From: Psychrobacillus glaciei
Lineage (GTDB): Bacteria; Bacillota; Bacilli; Bacillales_A; Planococcaceae
Length of the DNA: 64,000 nucleotides
Reading direction: 5' to 3'
Assembly: GCF_008973485.1 (NCBI RefSeq)
Contig: NZ_CP031223.1
Coordinates: forward strand, 186,001-250,000
A model generated the notes under the pieces. It did not search any database. It worked only from the letters and a program-made list of their open reading frames with translations, and was not told the origin of the DNA. Each line of letters starts with the position of its first letter. Positions within the stretch are counted from its first letter, which is position 1. This document shows, in pieces, positions 1 through 8,341 of the stretch. A program made the translations under genes and the position numbers.

Positions 1-387
1 AGCTTGATATTATTTATCGTATTAGTTGCTTTGGGTTTACCGTTATTATCAGGCGGACGTGGTGGTTTATCTGTATTAGTAGGACCATCTGCGGGATACA
101 TTTTGAGCTGGCCAATTGCCGCATTTTTTATCGGATTTGCAATTGAAAAAGTATGGTCATCGTTAAAAGTATGGAAAGTGATTGTCATCAATTTTATTTT
201 TGGCGTTGTACTTGTTAGTTTAATTGGTGCACCAATAATGGCACTCATCACTCATACTTCAATCTGGGCTGGACTTGTAGGTGCAACTGCATTTTTACCA
301 GGAGATCTAATTAAAGCAATTATTGTGGCTGTTATTGCTATACAACTAAAAGCTGTTAGTCCGATTGAACAGAAATTGAACAATTAA
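1..387 (+). CDS. bioY: BioY biotin transporter S-component (5' partial)
   Basis: This is the substrate-binding membrane subunit of an energy-coupling-factor (ECF) biotin transporter. The reading frame is open from base 1, so the N-terminal part, about one third of a typical 180-190 residue BioY, lies outside the window. The visible 128 residues contain the BioY signature region (PLLSGGRGGLSVLVGPSAGY) followed by hydrophobic helices and a C-terminal segment with PGDLIKAI, as in the intact BioY at 17556-18095. It is followed 33 bp later by an acyl-CoA ligase and, downstream in the same operon, by EcfA1, EcfA2 and EcfT, so it probably has a dedicated ECF motor. In Bacillus subtilis the BioY paralogue YhfU sits beside the thiolase YhfS and the ligase YhfT, which supports the same grouping here. 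Confidence 0.92.
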   Translation, partial: SLILFIVLVALGLPLLSGGRGGLSVLVGPSAGYILSWPIAAFFIGFAIEKVWSSLKVWKVIVINFIFGVVLVSLIGAPIMALITHTSIWAGLVGATAFLPGDLIKAIIVAVIAIQLKAVSPIEQKLNN

Positions 388-420
388 TAGATAGAATGAT
401 GAAATAGGTGTGAGGAAGAG

Positions 421-1902
421 ATGAATCTAGCAGAACCAATTGTACGATATGCAACAGAGCAGCCGAACAAAATTGCCTTAACAGATGGCCAAGATTGTCG
501 TACCTATTTGGAATTAGTAATGGCAATGAAAAAAATTGCGCATGGTTTGCAACAAAATGGCCTCGTGCATGAAAAAATTGCGATATTATCAACGAATCGC
601 ATGGAATTTGTAGAAGTTTTTTTAGGTGCCATTTATGCTGGATGTATTCCCATTCCTCTAGATCCTAAATGGAGTGAAAATGAAATAAGCGCCATTTTAC
701 AGCTATGTCAACCAAAAATGATTTTTGCAGAGCCTGTATTTGCAATAAATCTAACTTCGCAGGATAGTGAGATTCAATTGCTAACCTTTACAGCGGAAGA
801 AACAGGGTCCTATGACAACTGGTCAGCTCGTTTATTGCCAATTGCTGAAATGGATAACACGAACGAATTACTATTTATCGGCTTTACCTCAGGCACAACA
901 GGCATACCAAAAGGGTATATGCGTACACATTTGTCGTGGATTAAAAGCTTTGAAGCGACGAATGAAGCCTTCCAATTTGATAATATGGAACATATTTTGG
1001 CGCCAGGTCCGTTCGTACAGTCCTTATCATTATTTGCTTTAATGCAGAGCTTGTATTTTGGTGCTACATTTCATATCGTACATAAATTTAATCCTCAAGA
1101 GGTATTAACGCTTTGCAAACAGAATCCAGATGCTATTTTGTTTGTAGTTCCAACGATGATTGAATCGATGATGCAACAGGCTGTCCAAGAGCAAACGCAA
1201 ATTCAAGCGTTAATAAGTTCTGGTGCCAAATGGTCGACGGAATCGAAGAAAAGAGCTAAGGAAATATTTGGAGAGGCGAATTTATATGAATTTTATGGCT
1301 CATCCGAAGCGAGTTATATCAGTTATTTGGATGTCTTTGCAGAAAATAAATCCAATTCCGTAGGCAAACCCTTTTCAGGCGTTCAAGTATCCATTCGCGA
1401 TGAGCATTTTCAGGAAGCACCTATTGGAACAATTGGGCAGCTTTACATTCGAAGTGATTTGATGTTTTCAGGCTATCATCATTTGCCGGAAGAAACGTCA
1501 GCAGCTTTCCAAGATGGGTGGCTCATTCTTGGGGATTATATGTATATGGACGAAGATGGCTACTTATATTTGGCAGGTCGCGCGAAAAATATGCTTGTGT
1601 CGGGCGGCCTAAACATTTTTCCAGAAGAAGTAGAGTCGGTTCTACAACAACTTCCTGCAATCCAAGAAGTGATGGTGCTAGGAGTACCAGATTTATACTG
1701 GGGAGAACAGGTGACGGCACTCGTTAAGTGGAATGGACAACATCGCTTATCAATAAAAGAGATAAAAGATTATTGTCGTCAGCATTTAGCAAGCTATAAA
1801 GCTCCAAAGCAACTTATAACGGTGGACCATTTTATCTATACAGGCAATGGAAAATTGGCACGTAAAGCGATGAAAGACTATGTGGAGAAGGTGAAAGTAT
1901 GA
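421..1902 (+). CDS. AMP-forming acyl-CoA synthetase (YhfT-like)
   Basis: ANL-superfamily acyl-CoA ligase of 493 residues. It would activate a carboxylic acid to its acyl-adenylate and then to the CoA thioester. The ATP-binding loop is TSGTTGIPKGY near residue 160, the A5-type motif is YEFYGSSEAS, the hinge region is GDYMYMDEDGYLYLAGR, and the catalytic lysine sits in the C-terminal GNGKLARKAM. The start has a GAGGAAGAG ribosome site. The gene overlaps the following thiolase by 4 bp. Its position between bioY and a beta-oxidation-type enzyme set suggests a substrate linked to biotin supply, such as pimelate, a longer dicarboxylate or biotin itself. The substrate is inference and cannot be read from the sequence. 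Confidence 0.88.
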   Translation: MNLAEPIVRYATEQPNKIALTDGQDCRTYLELVMAMKKIAHGLQQNGLVHEKIAILSTNRMEFVEVFLGAIYAGCIPIPLDPKWSENEISAILQLCQPKMIFAEPVFAINLTSQDSEIQLLTFTAEETGSYDNWSARLLPIAEMDNTNELLFIGFTSGTTGIPKGYMRTHLSWIKSFEATNEAFQFDNMEHILAPGPFVQSLSLFALMQSLYFGATFHIVHKFNPQEVLTLCKQNPDAILFVVPTMIESMMQQAVQEQTQIQALISSGAKWSTESKKRAKEIFGEANLYEFYGSSEASYISYLDVFAENKSNSVGKPFSGVQVSIRDEHFQEAPIGTIGQLYIRSDLMFSGYHHLPEETSAAFQDGWLILGDYMYMDEDGYLYLAGRAKNMLVSGGLNIFPEEVESVLQQLPAIQEVMVLGVPDLYWGEQVTALVKWNGQHRLSIKEIKDYCRQHLASYKAPKQLITVDHFIYTGNGKLARKAMKDYVEKVKV

Positions 1903-3050
1903 CAGATGCTGTGATTGTCATGGCTAAACGTACACCGATAGGAAAGATGGGTGGCATATTAAGTACGCTTGAACCGGAGAAATTATTAGCGCCACTCATT
2001 CAGCATATTGTAGCGGAAACGAATTTGCCAAAGGACATAATTGATGATGTATTCATTGGTAATGTAGTTGGTCCAGGTGGCAATATTGCACGAGTTTCAG
2101 CTTTAGAAGCAGGTCTTCCTGTTACGGTACCTGGCGTTACGATCGACCGGCAATGTGGCTCTGGTTTAGAGGCGATAAATTTAGCGTCAAGGTTAATTCA
2201 AAGTGGTGCAGGAGAGGTTTATTTAGCTGGTGGTGTTGAAAGTACAAGCCGCGCACCTTGGAAAATGGCTAAACCGCAAACCTTGATGGGTGTACCGGAA
2301 TTATATACACGTGCTCATTTCACCCCGAAATCTTACGGTGATCCAGATATGGGTATTGCCGCTGAGAATGTCGCCCAAAAATATGCTATTTCTAGAGAAG
2401 AACAGGATAGATTTTCCTTGGAAAGCCATCAAAAAGCCATTCACTCTCAGCAAACTGGACGGTTTGAGCAAGAGATTGTGCCTCTTCAAGTTAAGGGAGA
2501 ATGGATTACAGAAGATGAATGCCCAAGATCTAATACGAACATGGAAAAACTGTCAAAACTTCTGCCTGTTTTTCAGGAACATGGAACCGTCACAGCAGGG
2601 AATACATGTCCACTTAATGACGGGGCAGCTCTTGTATTAATAATGTCAATTGAAAAATGTCGAGAGCTAAACCTCCAGCCTATTTTACGAGTAGTGGATG
2701 CTCAGGCAGCGGGTGTAGATCCCAATTATTTGGGTATCGGCCCTATTCCAGCTGTACAAAAGTTGCTAAAACGTCAGCAACTGACGGTAGATGATATTGA
2801 CATAGTGGAATTTAATGAAGCTTTTGCTTCACAAGTGTTAGCTTCGCTAAAGGAGCTTCAAATTCCACTACATAAAGTGAACCGCGGTGGCGGTGCACTA
2901 GCAATTGGCCATCCATTTGGCGCATCAGGTGCAATATTAATGACTCGTTTATGTGCTGAAATGCTGCATCAACCATATAAAAAGGGCATTGCCACACTCG
3001 GTATTGGCGGAGGCATAGGTCTTGCAACGCTTGTGGAGTCAGTCGAATGA
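1899..3050 (+). CDS. Thiolase family protein (YhfS-like) lacking the second catalytic cysteine
   Basis: Thiolase-fold acyl-CoA acyltransferase of 383 residues, which would cleave or form 3-oxoacyl-CoA. The nucleophile Cys86 is present in IDRQCGSG. NEAFA is present, and His338 lies in GHPFGASG. The usual second cysteine, in the C-terminal CxGGG motif, is replaced by glycine (residue 368, TLGIGGGIG). Loss of this general acid/base is unusual for a biosynthetic or degradative thiolase and may change direction, rate or substrate. The start overlaps the ligase stop (ATGA), and the stop overlaps the next start the same way, indicating translational coupling. A role in the biotin-precursor pathway is inferred from context. 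Confidence 0.87.
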   Translation: MTDAVIVMAKRTPIGKMGGILSTLEPEKLLAPLIQHIVAETNLPKDIIDDVFIGNVVGPGGNIARVSALEAGLPVTVPGVTIDRQCGSGLEAINLASRLIQSGAGEVYLAGGVESTSRAPWKMAKPQTLMGVPELYTRAHFTPKSYGDPDMGIAAENVAQKYAISREEQDRFSLESHQKAIHSQQTGRFEQEIVPLQVKGEWITEDECPRSNTNMEKLSKLLPVFQEHGTVTAGNTCPLNDGAALVLIMSIEKCRELNLQPILRVVDAQAAGVDPNYLGIGPIPAVQKLLKRQQLTVDDIDIVEFNEAFASQVLASLKELQIPLHKVNRGGGALAIGHPFGASGAILMTRLCAEMLHQPYKKGIATLGIGGGIGLATLVESVE

Positions 3051-3430
3051 AAAGGCTGCATGTACAGCTTTATGTGACCGATGAGTGGATTTCACACTAT
3101 GCTCAAAGTATTGAGTCTCCTATACAAACCATCCATGGAAAACTTATAGCACCGGTAACAATGCCCGTTATTTTTTGGCAAGCATTCAATATTCCTTGGC
3201 TGAAAACAGATACACCATTGATTCACGGGACTCAGCAGTTTTCATACAAGTCTCCCATTATCGCAGGAATGACATTAGATTGCGAATTCACTTTAACGAA
3301 GGTTTCCAAAAAAGAAGGTAAACAAGGCATGCTTACTTTTTTAACAAATACGCTAGATTGTAAATGCGAAGGGAACCTTATTGTCACAGCGGAAACCGTA
3401 TTAATTCAAGTAGGTGAACAAGATGAATAA
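3047..3430 (+). CDS. Hot-dog fold dehydratase-like subunit (MaoC N-type)
   Basis: A 127-residue protein resembling the N-terminal half of MaoC/FAS1-type dehydratases. The visible pattern is LIHGTQQFSYKSPIIAGMTL, the family's tail of the hot-dog helix followed by a beta strand. It lacks the catalytic Asp/His motif, which is in the next gene, so the two probably form a heteromeric hydratase, as in split enoyl-CoA or 3-hydroxyacyl dehydratases. It overlaps the thiolase by 4 bp and the next gene by 8 bp. Substrate unknown; an intermediate CoA thioester of the operon's pathway is likely. Confidence 0.75.
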   Translation: MKRLHVQLYVTDEWISHYAQSIESPIQTIHGKLIAPVTMPVIFWQAFNIPWLKTDTPLIHGTQQFSYKSPIIAGMTLDCEFTLTKVSKKEGKQGMLTFLTNTLDCKCEGNLIVTAETVLIQVGEQDE

Positions 3431-3764
3431 ACACGTCACAGCTGAAGTTATCCGACGATATGCAGCAGTTTCCAAAGATTCGGCTGCCATTCATGTAGAC
3501 AATGAAGCTGCAGCAAAGGTTGGATACAAGCGCCCCATAGCCCATGGCATGTATATCATGGGAGTCGCACAATCACTTTATTTAGCAGATCATCCAAAGC
3601 AATGGATTATAGATTATGATATGAAATTTCTAAAGCCACTATTAGTAGATACTGTCGCGATTTTTGATTTTGTGTTCAGTGAATGCAATATCGAAGTGAC
3701 GGTTACAGCAGAAACTGGTGAGGTAATTGCTTCGGGATCTTTTTCAGTAAAGGAGTTGGAGTGA
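3423..3764 (+). CDS. MaoC-like (R)-hydratase / dehydratase catalytic subunit
   Basis: A 113-residue single hot-dog domain carrying the hydratase-2 motif. The catalytic Asp and His are in SKDSAAIHVD, followed by PIAHGMYIMG. It would add water to or remove it from 2-enoyl/3-hydroxyacyl-CoA. The ATG at 3423 was chosen over an in-frame GTG at 3414 because AGGTG (3412-3416) is well spaced for it. The gene overlaps the upstream half-hydratase and ends within the start of the SDR gene, so the two hot-dog subunits are very likely made in equal amounts. Confidence 0.8.
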   Translation: MNKHVTAEVIRRYAAVSKDSAAIHVDNEAAAKVGYKRPIAHGMYIMGVAQSLYLADHPKQWIIDYDMKFLKPLLVDTVAIFDFVFSECNIEVTVTAETGEVIASGSFSVKELE

Positions 3765-4585
3765 TGAAAAAAGTAGCGATTATTACAGGTTCCACTAGGG
3801 GCATTGGTCGTAGCATCGCCATGCATCTTGCGCAATCTAACTACCAAGTAGTTATCAATGGCTCTAAGCAAGATTTAATAGACGAAGTAGTCCAAGAGAT
3901 TCAGCTAGCTGGTGGGGTAGCTATGGGATACCTTGCTGATGTAGCAGATCCTTTCGCAGTCACCGCTATGATTGATGCAGTCATAGCTAAATATGGCCGT
4001 ATAGATGTGCTGATTCCTAACGCTGGCAATTTACATGATCAAAAATGTATATATATGACGGATGAAGAGTGGCAATCTGTAATAGACGTGCATTTGAATG
4101 GTGCCTTTTATAGCATTCAGCGAGTGGTTCCACATATGCAAAAAAGTGGTGGTGACATACTTTTATTAACTTCTACAGCCGGATTAATGGGCTCTATTGG
4201 GCAAGTAAATTATAGCGCCGCAAAAGCCGGAGTGCTCGGCATGATGTGGACGCTTGCGGCTGAACTAAAACGCAATCATATTAGAGTAAATGCTATTTCA
4301 CCAGCTGCTTTAACGGATATGACCAGACCTGTAATCGAACATGTGAAGGGGAAATATGCGAGTAAAAATGAACCATTTCCAGAATTTTGGAAAGTTGGCG
4401 AAGCAGATGATATAGCTCGTTTTATTATTGCATTATTAGCGCAAGAAGATGAAGATTTAACTGGTGAAATATTTGGCGTTAACGGTTCAAAGGTGACAAA
4501 GTGGCATAAGCCCGTTCCTTCATTTTCTGAGAACAGTATAGATGCATTTTTTACTACATGGAAAAGTCAAAAAGGAAGTGAATAA
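3764..4585 (+). CDS. SDR-family 3-oxoacyl reductase (FabG-like)
   Basis: Short-chain dehydrogenase/reductase of 273 residues. The nucleotide-binding TGSTRGIGRS is at the N-terminus, followed by NAG, the catalytic Ser in LLTSTAG and the YSAAK Tyr/Lys pair. The TGSTRG loop is typical of NADP-dependent FabG-type reductases. It probably interconverts 3-oxoacyl-CoA and 3-hydroxyacyl-CoA between the thiolase and the hydratase of this operon. ATG 3764 was chosen; AGGAG at 3751-3755 is correctly spaced, and the upstream stop overlaps it. An enoyl reductase or acyl-CoA dehydrogenase that would complete a cycle is not in the window. Confidence 0.87.
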   Translation: MKKVAIITGSTRGIGRSIAMHLAQSNYQVVINGSKQDLIDEVVQEIQLAGGVAMGYLADVADPFAVTAMIDAVIAKYGRIDVLIPNAGNLHDQKCIYMTDEEWQSVIDVHLNGAFYSIQRVVPHMQKSGGDILLLTSTAGLMGSIGQVNYSAAKAGVLGMMWTLAAELKRNHIRVNAISPAALTDMTRPVIEHVKGKYASKNEPFPEFWKVGEADDIARFIIALLAQEDEDLTGEIFGVNGSKVTKWHKPVPSFSENSIDAFFTTWKSQKGSE

Positions 4586-5386
4586 ATGCTTACATTTGAT
4601 CATGTTCATTTTTATTATAAAAAAGGGCAGCCTGTTGTAGAGGATGTTAGCTTTACGATTAAAGCAGGAGAGTTTGTTTCGATTGTTGGAGCAAATGGGA
4701 GTGGGAAATCCACCATTGCTAAGCTAATGGATGGATTGCTACTACCAAAGGAAGGTACTATAAAACTTCAACAGCTAGACACGTCAAAAACAGCAGATTT
4801 GTTCGAAATTCATCAACAAATAGGCTTTGTTTTTCAAAATCCAGAGGACCAATTCATCACCACGACCGTCATGGATGAGGTGCTTTTTGGATTGGAGAAT
4901 ATTCGCGTTCCAAGGGAAGAAATGCGTAGTCGAATGGACCATGCGTTACTAGCTGTTCATATGGAGGATTATTTAGACTCAATGCCGCATCAACTATCTG
5001 GAGGTCAAAAGCAACGCGTAGCGATAGCAGCAATTTTGGCAATGCGTCCTCAAATTATAATTTTCGATGAGGCAACTTCTATGCTAGATCCACAGGGAAG
5101 GGAGCAGGTGCTATATATAATGCATGAATTGCATTTACAAGGCATGACGATTATTCACATTACTCATCATATGGAGGAAGTACTATCTGCTGAGCGCATT
5201 TTACTTATACATAAAGGTCGACTTCAATTTGACGGTGACCCGTTAACTTTTTTTGAAACAGTACCTGTAGCGGAATATCAATTACAACTACCGTTTTCCG
5301 TGCGTTTACATCAAACACTCCAACTTGAAAAGCCGATTAGTCCAGATTGGAAAGAGGGGATTCGTTCACAATGGCCTATCAATTAA
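4586..5386 (+). CDS. ecfA1: ECF transporter ATPase A1
   Basis: ATP-binding subunit of an ECF transporter, 266 residues. Walker A is GANGSGKST, the Q-loop region is FVFQNPEDQF, the signature is LSGGQKQR, and Walker B is IIIFDEATS, followed by a switch histidine in ITHH. The start abuts the SDR stop with no gap. With EcfA2 and EcfT it forms the energising module, here very probably for the BioY at the head of the operon. Bacillales normally carry a shared ECF module beside ribosomal protein genes, so this would be an extra, dedicated copy. That last point is inference because the rest of the genome is not visible. Confidence 0.93.
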   Translation: MLTFDHVHFYYKKGQPVVEDVSFTIKAGEFVSIVGANGSGKSTIAKLMDGLLLPKEGTIKLQQLDTSKTADLFEIHQQIGFVFQNPEDQFITTTVMDEVLFGLENIRVPREEMRSRMDHALLAVHMEDYLDSMPHQLSGGQKQRVAIAAILAMRPQIIIFDEATSMLDPQGREQVLYIMHELHLQGMTIIHITHHMEEVLSAERILLIHKGRLQFDGDPLTFFETVPVAEYQLQLPFSVRLHQTLQLEKPISPDWKEGIRSQWPIN

Positions 5387-6228
5387 ACAATGTATGTGTG
5401 AACTATTCCCATCAAATGGCTCTGAAGAATGTCAGTTGTACAATAGAAAAGGGAAAATGGATTTCTGTCATTGGTCAAACAGGTGCTGGAAAGTCCACGT
5501 TCGTCAAAGTGCTGAAGGGTTTGATCGCTTCCATTGATGGTAGCTATTTGATAGATGAGCAGCCCGTTAAAAAAGATGCCAAAGGACGATTAAAAGTCAT
5601 TCCGGAAATCGGATTCGTTTTTCAATATCCGGAGCATCAGCTATTTGAAACAACGGTTTTCAAGGAGCTTGCCTTTGCACTAAAGCAACAAGGTTCCTCA
5701 CGTCTGCAAATAAAAGAGGCTATTTCAAAGATTTTACCGCAATTAGGCTTGTCCGAGGAAATGCTTCCATTAGCCCCGTTCCAGCTAAGTGGAGGACAAA
5801 AGCGCCGCGTAGCCATTGCCTCTGTATTGATGACGGAACCGAAGCTTCTTATAGTGGATGAACCAACAGCAGGTCTCGACCCAAAAAGCAAAGTCGCTCT
5901 ATTGCAGCTTCTACAAGAATGGCAGCAACAAGAAAACAGGACCATTATCTTCGTATCGCATCAAATGGATGATGTTGCTGAGTATTCGGATAAGGTAATC
6001 GTATTTCACGAAGGGAAACTAATGGGACAATTTGATCCGAATCACTTATTTTTGGAGCAGTCTTCGTTACTGGAAAAAATAGGATTGTCACTACCAGAGC
6101 CTGTGCAGTTCCTAAAGCTACTGGAAGAATTATCTGGCCAGAAAATAGAAGTTGCAAGTTGTAGAGAGCAGGATATTTTTAGGGAAGTTAAACCTCTTTG
6201 GAATTCAAGGGGGCTTCTAAATGTCTAG
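5371..6228 (+). CDS. ecfA2: ECF transporter ATPase A2
   Basis: Second ECF ATPase, 285 residues from the ATG at 5371. Walker A is GQTGAGKST, the Q-loop is FVFQYPEHQLF, the signature is LSGGQKRR, and Walker B is LLIVDEPTAGLDP. The ATG was preferred to a TTG at 5347 because AGAGGGGA lies just upstream (5353-5360) and the protein then begins like other EcfA2 proteins. It overlaps ecfA1 by 16 bp and ecfT by 8 bp. It pairs with EcfA1 as the asymmetric motor of the transporter. Confidence 0.92.
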   Translation: MAYQLNNVCVNYSHQMALKNVSCTIEKGKWISVIGQTGAGKSTFVKVLKGLIASIDGSYLIDEQPVKKDAKGRLKVIPEIGFVFQYPEHQLFETTVFKELAFALKQQGSSRLQIKEAISKILPQLGLSEEMLPLAPFQLSGGQKRRVAIASVLMTEPKLLIVDEPTAGLDPKSKVALLQLLQEWQQQENRTIIFVSHQMDDVAEYSDKVIVFHEGKLMGQFDPNHLFLEQSSLLEKIGLSLPEPVQFLKLLEELSGQKIEVASCREQDIFREVKPLWNSRGLLNV

Positions 6229-7024
6229 TACCGTACTAATTGGCCAATATATGGAGACAAATTCCATGTTTCACCGACTAGATCCAAGGACGAAAATTTT
6301 ATGTATTTTTATTATTATGTTGAGCTTCCTAACACTAGAAACAGCAATTAGTTATGTGGTTTCAAGCCTTTTTGTTTTCGGGGTTTTGTTTTTATCCAAC
6401 GTTCCATTACACGTTTTTGTGAGAGGTTTAAAGCCATTATTATTTATTTTAATGTTCACTTTTCTATATAATGTCTTACTTACAAAAGGAACTACCATCT
6501 GGTCTTGGTCTTTCATAGAGGTGACTTGGGAAGGGTTAGAAAATGGGATGCGCTATGTCGGTCGTATTATTTTACTCGTATTATTAGCATCTGTCTTAAC
6601 GTTAACGACAATGCCGCTAGATTTAGCTAGAGGGCTTGAAAAACTACTAGCTCCGTTGTCCAAACTCAACGCGCCAGTGGAACAGTTTTCATTAATGATA
6701 GTCATTGCCATACGCTTTATCCCAACAATCTTGCAGGAGCTTGATCGGATTCTCCTGGCTCAAAAAGCAAGAGGATACGATATGTCATCATTATCGCTAC
6801 CAAAACGTATTTATGCTTACATCCCAATATTAATTCCTCTTCTCTTTACAACCATTCAACGGGCGGAGCAGCTGACCTACGCGATTGACGCACGTGCTTA
6901 TGGAAAAGGCAAGGGAAGAACTCAATATAAGCAGTTGCAATTTCAGCAAATCGATTACATAGCAGGGGCAATCGCAATTTTATTTGTGTTAACGCTACTA
7001 CTAATAAAGTTAGGGGGATTATAA
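6221..7024 (+). CDS. ecfT: ECF transporter transmembrane coupling protein T
   Basis: Membrane coupling subunit EcfT, 267 residues, with several hydrophobic helices between about residues 25 and 130 and one at the C-terminus. The two Ala-Arg-Gly-type coupling motifs are visible as QKARGYD and DARAYGKG; in this family they contact the ATPases. It completes a BioY-A1-A2-T set within one operon. Its stop is immediately followed by the start of the CHY zinc-finger gene. Confidence 0.92.
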   Translation: MSSTVLIGQYMETNSMFHRLDPRTKILCIFIIMLSFLTLETAISYVVSSLFVFGVLFLSNVPLHVFVRGLKPLLFILMFTFLYNVLLTKGTTIWSWSFIEVTWEGLENGMRYVGRIILLVLLASVLTLTTMPLDLARGLEKLLAPLSKLNAPVEQFSLMIVIAIRFIPTILQELDRILLAQKARGYDMSSLSLPKRIYAYIPILIPLLFTTIQRAEQLTYAIDARAYGKGKGRTQYKQLQFQQIDYIAGAIAILFVLTLLLIKLGGL

Positions 7025-7333
7025 ATGAAAGTCTATGGTGCTATCGTGGACAATGAAACACGTTGTACGCATTATCGTACGGAAAAAGATATTATCGCCA
7101 TAAAGTTTAAATGCTGCAATCGATACTATCCTTGCTACAAATGCCACGAGGAAGATGCAGACCATACGATCGAGCGTTGGCCGAAGGAGCAGTTTGACGA
7201 ATTGGCCATCCTTTGTGGTAGTTGCCAAACAGAGTTGACAATAAATGAGTATATGCAAACAGATAGCTGTCCACATTGTCAGGCAACCTTCAACGAGAGA
7301 TGTGCCGCGCATTATCCGATTTATTTTGAATGA
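7025..7333 (+). CDS. CHY zinc-finger protein
   Basis: A 102-residue protein rich in Cys and His. The pattern TRCTHY, CCNRYYPCYKCHEEDADH and later CGSCQ and CPHCQ matches the CHY zinc finger, which binds several zinc ions; the eukaryotic relative Hot13 acts on redox and zinc state of small proteins. It starts directly after ecfT with no gap and ends just before a strong terminator, so it is the last gene of the biotin/ECF operon. Its job there is unknown; zinc handling for an operon enzyme is only a guess. Confidence 0.85.
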   Translation: MKVYGAIVDNETRCTHYRTEKDIIAIKFKCCNRYYPCYKCHEEDADHTIERWPKEQFDELAILCGSCQTELTINEYMQTDSCPHCQATFNERCAAHYPIYFE

Positions 7334-7342
7334 TCTGCAAAG

Positions 7343-7387
7343 AAAAGGAGTTGTTCCAAAAGTAACTTTTGGAACAACTCCTTTTCT
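7343..7387 (+). terminator. Terminator of the bioY-ecf operon
   Basis: A 20-bp perfect inverted repeat (7343-7362 with 7366-7385) has a 3-nt loop and U-rich end, immediately after the CHY gene. It closes the operon that starts left of the window. Confidence 0.85.
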
Positions 7388-7609
7388 GAATTTGAAAACA
7401 GTACATTGAGCATATCAGTGTGGATGATACACGATTTAGGGCATATAGGAAAGAAGATCCTAAAACTAAATTCACGTTATCTAAATAAGAGTGGAAAAGC
7501 TGGAGATAACATAGAAGTCGTATCTATCACTCTAATAAGCAGGTATTTTTAGTAGAATAGCGAAGTAGGATAATGATAGGCATAATAAATCAAATTTTGG
7601 AGGCGTAAC
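7386..7609. other. Intergenic stretch without clear feature
   Basis: A 224-bp AT-rich spacer between the operon terminator and the lipoprotein gene. It should hold the lipoprotein promoter, but no convincing -35/-10 pair could be singled out. No small ORF with a ribosome site is visible. Confidence 0.4.
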
Positions 7610-8194
7610 TTGAAAAAACAGAATACTTTGTTTATCTTGTTTTATTTGATTTTATTATTGTTGATTGTTGGTTGTACGAATAAAAATGTTCCTTCAGATG
7701 ATTTTGAGAATGATATAAGTAAATTAGAAAATAAAATTGTGGAACTTAATCAAGCTGTGGAAAAACAACGATTTTTATTGGAGGAACAAGAAAAGAAAAT
7801 AATGTTAAATGAAATGAAAATGGAAACAGTTGAAGAATTAAATACAGTACTTCATAATAACTTCCATTCTATGAATGAATTGATAAACCTTTCTATAGAC
7901 TCTAAAACTGCAATGTTAAATAGTGCAGAAATTAAAGGAAATACACTGAATCTAAATATTACTTTTACAGAGAAAATAATGGATCAGGATGCACCAAATG
8001 GATTTCATTTGGAGGAAACAGAGGGAGGTGCTATAACCTTAAGCATTTCTGAAAATGTTCCGATTTGTTTGGTGAAAGGTGGATCTTCGTTAATCCAAGT
8101 AGATTGGGAGGAGGTTGTTATTCATAGAGGGTTACTTCAACTATACGAAAAGGATGGAGAAGTTGTTTTCATATCTGAAATCTATCTACCATAA
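7610..8194 (+). CDS. Putative lipoprotein with coiled coil, unknown function
   Basis: A 194-residue protein with a lipoprotein signal: a basic start, a hydrophobic run and lipobox LIVGC with Cys22. Residues about 30-85 are charged and heptad-like (KLENKIVELNQAVEKQR), suggesting a coiled coil, followed by a beta-rich C-terminal domain. The start is a TTG with GGAGG (7599-7603) 6 nt upstream. No family was recognised. It stands alone, followed by a weak hairpin at 8214-8242 and the dispersed repeat. Confidence 0.75.
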   Translation: MKKQNTLFILFYLILLLLIVGCTNKNVPSDDFENDISKLENKIVELNQAVEKQRFLLEEQEKKIMLNEMKMETVEELNTVLHNNFHSMNELINLSIDSKTAMLNSAEIKGNTLNLNITFTEKIMDQDAPNGFHLEETEGGAITLSISENVPICLVKGGSSLIQVDWEEVVIHRGLLQLYEKDGEVVFISEIYLP

Positions 8195-8341
8195 TTAATC
8201 TGAAAACGGTTGTTCCCCAACTAAAGAGGTGTTAGTTGAGGGAGAAATGGAACCTTTAAAAAATGGGTTTTTCTTTAACTGTTACTAATTGAGTCAATTT
8301 CATAAATAGGATATAACTATTAAAACACGAACAATGATTAT

